Source: Galbula dea (lineage: Eukaryota; Chordata; Aves; Piciformes; Galbulidae). From it: a stretch of DNA of 64,000 nucleotides. How positions within the stretch are numbered: the stretch's first letter is position 1; each line of letters begins with the position of its first letter. Shown here one piece after another: positions 61,659-64,000 of the stretch. A program made the position numbers and the translations under genes. The notes beneath the pieces were generated by a model that was not told the DNA's origin, made no database searches, and was given only the letters and a program-made list of their open reading frames with translations. Where the stretch lies: assembly GCA_013399015.1 (NCBI GenBank), contig VWZX01001131.1, positions 372,001 to 436,000 on the forward strand. Direction: 5' to 3'.

Positions 61659-63289
61659 ACTAGACCTCTGCAAAACTAGGAGCGAGGTGGAGGGGGACTG
61701 CCCAGGTACCGCTCCTCTGTGGCTGTCTGCTCCCAGTCTCAGCTGAGTCAGATGTAGGCTAAGGCAGGCTGTGGGTCCCAGCCAGCATGGCTGCACCAAG
61801 CAGGGACAGAACAAATTCGTGTGAACTGTGGGTTCTGACAGACGAGCTCTGGGACTCTGCCAAAGCATCTAAGGCGTTACCACTCCCAGATGGCTGCTCT
61901 GTCCCTCTGCCAGGAGCTACCACGCTTCCTAGCTAGAGCAGGAGGAGGGACATGTGCCTGGGCTTCAGCCACCACGAGTTGCTGCTGGCCTCCCTCTGCA
62001 AGCCTGTCTTTGCTCTCAGGTGAAAGGATGGACCATAACGCCAAGTTGCTGAGATACAGATGTACAGGAGGATGCTCAGAGGAGCAACGTGGTAGCCTGC
62101 AGCAGCAGATGGCCCAGGCACATGAAGGTGGTGACACTTCTCTTGCTTCAATCTATGCCAGAGCTTGCTGGCAGCTTGTTTAAACAGGGATGAAAGGCTG
62201 AGGAGCATGTGTGTTGCAAAATTATGCCCTTGCTTACAGAGAACTGATATTCTACGGCTTATCTATGATAAAAGTATCAACTCATCAGACTCTGGGCCAT
62301 GAAGTCCTCTTATTCCCTCTGGGATGCACCCAGACCTGATCTCCCTGTTACAGAGCTGCCTTCTCAGAGTGGTTTTGCCAGAGAGGCTCCCCCAAGATGA
62401 CACAGACGTTGGCACAGATGACTGAGGCTCCCCTTTGAGCACCCTCAAGCATGCAGCACAAAGCTTGCTTTCTTTCCTAGCACAGTTTGGCTATCATGGG
62501 ACAGAAGGGAGCTGGAGTTGCACAGATCATTGCACAGTGCAAATCTGGATAAATTCCCTTTGAATCCTGAGTCCTCCCCATTGACTGTGACAGGTCTGAA
62601 GGTCATCTCCTTGAATCAAAGGCATGAGTACAATTTGCCTTATTCCTTCTGGATTAAAAAACCCCCAACCCAAGAGAGTGTAGAGCAGCCCAAGTTTATT
62701 TCTGTATTTTAGCCAGAAATGAATCCCATATACAGTAGAGAAGTGATGTAACACAAGCCCTAGGTATGTGCTTGCATCCTGGAATTAATTGCCTTATGCC
62801 CCTTGTTATTTATAGTCCTGATGCTGTTCCCAGCAGCTCCACGCCCTGTTACTTCTGCTGCACGACTCCAGCTCCTGCCTCCTGCCAGATCTGCAGCACC
62901 GGCAGCAGCTGTGTTGTGTGTGCAGGTCACATAGCAACTGCACACAGCTGCCTGCCAAGGCCAACCAGCCCCACTCGCTCCGCTGGCCGGTTATCGAGGG
63001 AAGACAGAGAACAAAGCAGAGAGCAAGGAGGGAGATGCACGGGGGAAAAAGGAGACCGGATTCCTTGGCTAGCAATACCTAAAATCTCCTCCGAAGGCAG
63101 CCCCGGGTTTGCTTTGTTGAGGAGAGCTTCTGCCCTTGGAGCAGGGCTGGTGGGATGGGGAGCTCCAGGCTGTGCCACTGACTGGCTAATAAGGGTTGGG
63201 AGGGGGAAAATAGTTCCTGGTGTTGCTGATAAAACCATGTTTGTTAGATGACACCGGTTTTCCTGCTCTGAGCCTGCCGGCTGGCTCTC

Positions 63290-63560
63290 CACAGAGTCAC
63301 AGACTATCAGGGGTTGGAAGGGACCTCTGGAGATCATCTAGTCCAACCTCCCTGTCAGAACAGGTTCACCTAGAGCAGGTTGCACAGGATGATATCCAGG
63401 CAGGTTTGGAATGTCTCCAGAGATGGAGACTCCACCTCCCTATACAGCCAGGCCCATTGCTCCACCACCCCCAAAGTAAAGAAGGTCCTTCTTATGTTTA
63501 GATGGAACTTCCCATGTTCAAGGTTTTGCCTGTTACCCCTTGTCCTCTGCTGTGAACTGC
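63290..63560 (-). mobile_element. CR1 LINE 3' end
   Basis: Begins AGAGTCACAGACTATCAGGG, then GTTGGAAGGGACCTCTGGAG and ATCATCTAGTCCAACCTCCC, and continues through GCAGGTTTGGAATGTCTCCA to TTGCCTGTTACCCCTTGTCC. It is the longest and least diverged reverse-oriented CR1 copy in the window. Confidence 0.92.
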
Positions 63561-64000
63561 AAGGGCAAAGCTCAGTGGGAGGGTGGGTGCATGGGAACAA
63601 GGAGGCACAAGGGTCTGGGGGAGCTGGGCAGGATCTAGCCCATGGCTGCTGCCTGCCTTCCTTGCTCCTGGGTGAAACCCAAGTTAGGACCCCAACTGCT
63701 TTGGCATGTTGATGCCTCACACTGCTGCAGCTGTTAGAGGAATGAATCCATGCTGGCACCACCGGCCAGCAGGAACAGCACATGGGCCAAGATGGGGCAG
63801 GCTGGGTCCTCCTGGTGGGGCTGTGGCTTGAGCCAGGATGTGGCCTTGCTTCAGGGATTTCTGTCTGCTTTCTTTTTCATCTACTGGAAAACTTTTCCTT
63901 AAGTCTCTTAAACTTCTTTTAGGCAGGCTTTTTACTGTGCCTTGAACTTCCTGCGAGCAGCATACCCATTGCTGGATGGCATGACAACCTCAGGGCCTCT

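Larger units (their letters stand above)
46480..64000. other. Upstream flank of TBC1D9, no named gene
   Basis: About 17.5 kb of AT- to GC-mixed sequence between the TBC1D9 CpG island and the window edge. No ORF here resembles a protein I know. In mammals this interval leads to RNF150; no RNF150 exon was recognised. Repeats and candidate elements in it are listed separately. Confidence 0.7.

Noticed and set aside
63370..63783. 137-codon minus-strand ORF
   Set aside because: Its right-hand coding start is outside the CR1, but the bulk reads through the reverse-oriented CR1 copy; no similarity to a known protein.
1..64000. CRISPR arrays, bacterial operons, phage genes or tRNA/rRNA genes
   Set aside because: No regularly spaced repeats, ribosome-binding-site-led gene runs, cloverleaf sequences or rRNA signatures were seen; the window is vertebrate genomic DNA.

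Overview
The window is vertebrate nuclear DNA, almost certainly from a bird. The only clear protein-coding gene has a vertebrate exon/intron structure with GT-AG introns. The interspersed repeats are mostly 3' ends of CR1 LINEs, plus one avian ERVL-type solitary LTR. No Alu/B1-type SINEs or long mammalian L1 sequence were recognised, and introns are short (the gene spans about 37 kb).

Layout: 1-7,100 is the region downstream of the main gene, with no gene I can name, one unexplained 70-codon minus-strand ORF and one weak CR1 fragment. From 7,110 to about 46,300 lies TBC1D9 on the minus strand. All 21 coding exons can be placed by sequence and splice sites. Their phases close exactly, giving a 3,798-nt CDS (1,265 aa plus stop). 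The first coding exon sits in a CpG island (about 45.35-46.48 kb), the stop codon is at 8,556-8,558, and a likely poly(A) signal is at 7,119-7,128. Intron 1 (13.1 kb) holds small CR1 fragments, a 58-bp duplicated segment and a cluster of coding-like plus-strand ORFs. From 46.5 to 64 kb is the upstream flank: CR1 pieces, the LTR, a perfect 32-bp inverted repeat, and a second GC-rich patch (60.8-61.45 kb) with a decayed minisatellite and a CTCF-like motif. In mammals the next gene on this side is RNF150, and on the other side UCP1 and then ELMOD2. No UCP1 or ELMOD2 coding sequence was recognised in the left 7 kb, which fits the known absence of UCP1 in birds.

TBC1D9 encodes a Rab GTPase-activating-protein family member with two GRAM domains, a TBC domain with both catalytic finger residues, and an EF-hand. 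I see no sign of a new multi-gene system. The observations worth following are non-coding or ORF-level oddities, listed as findings.
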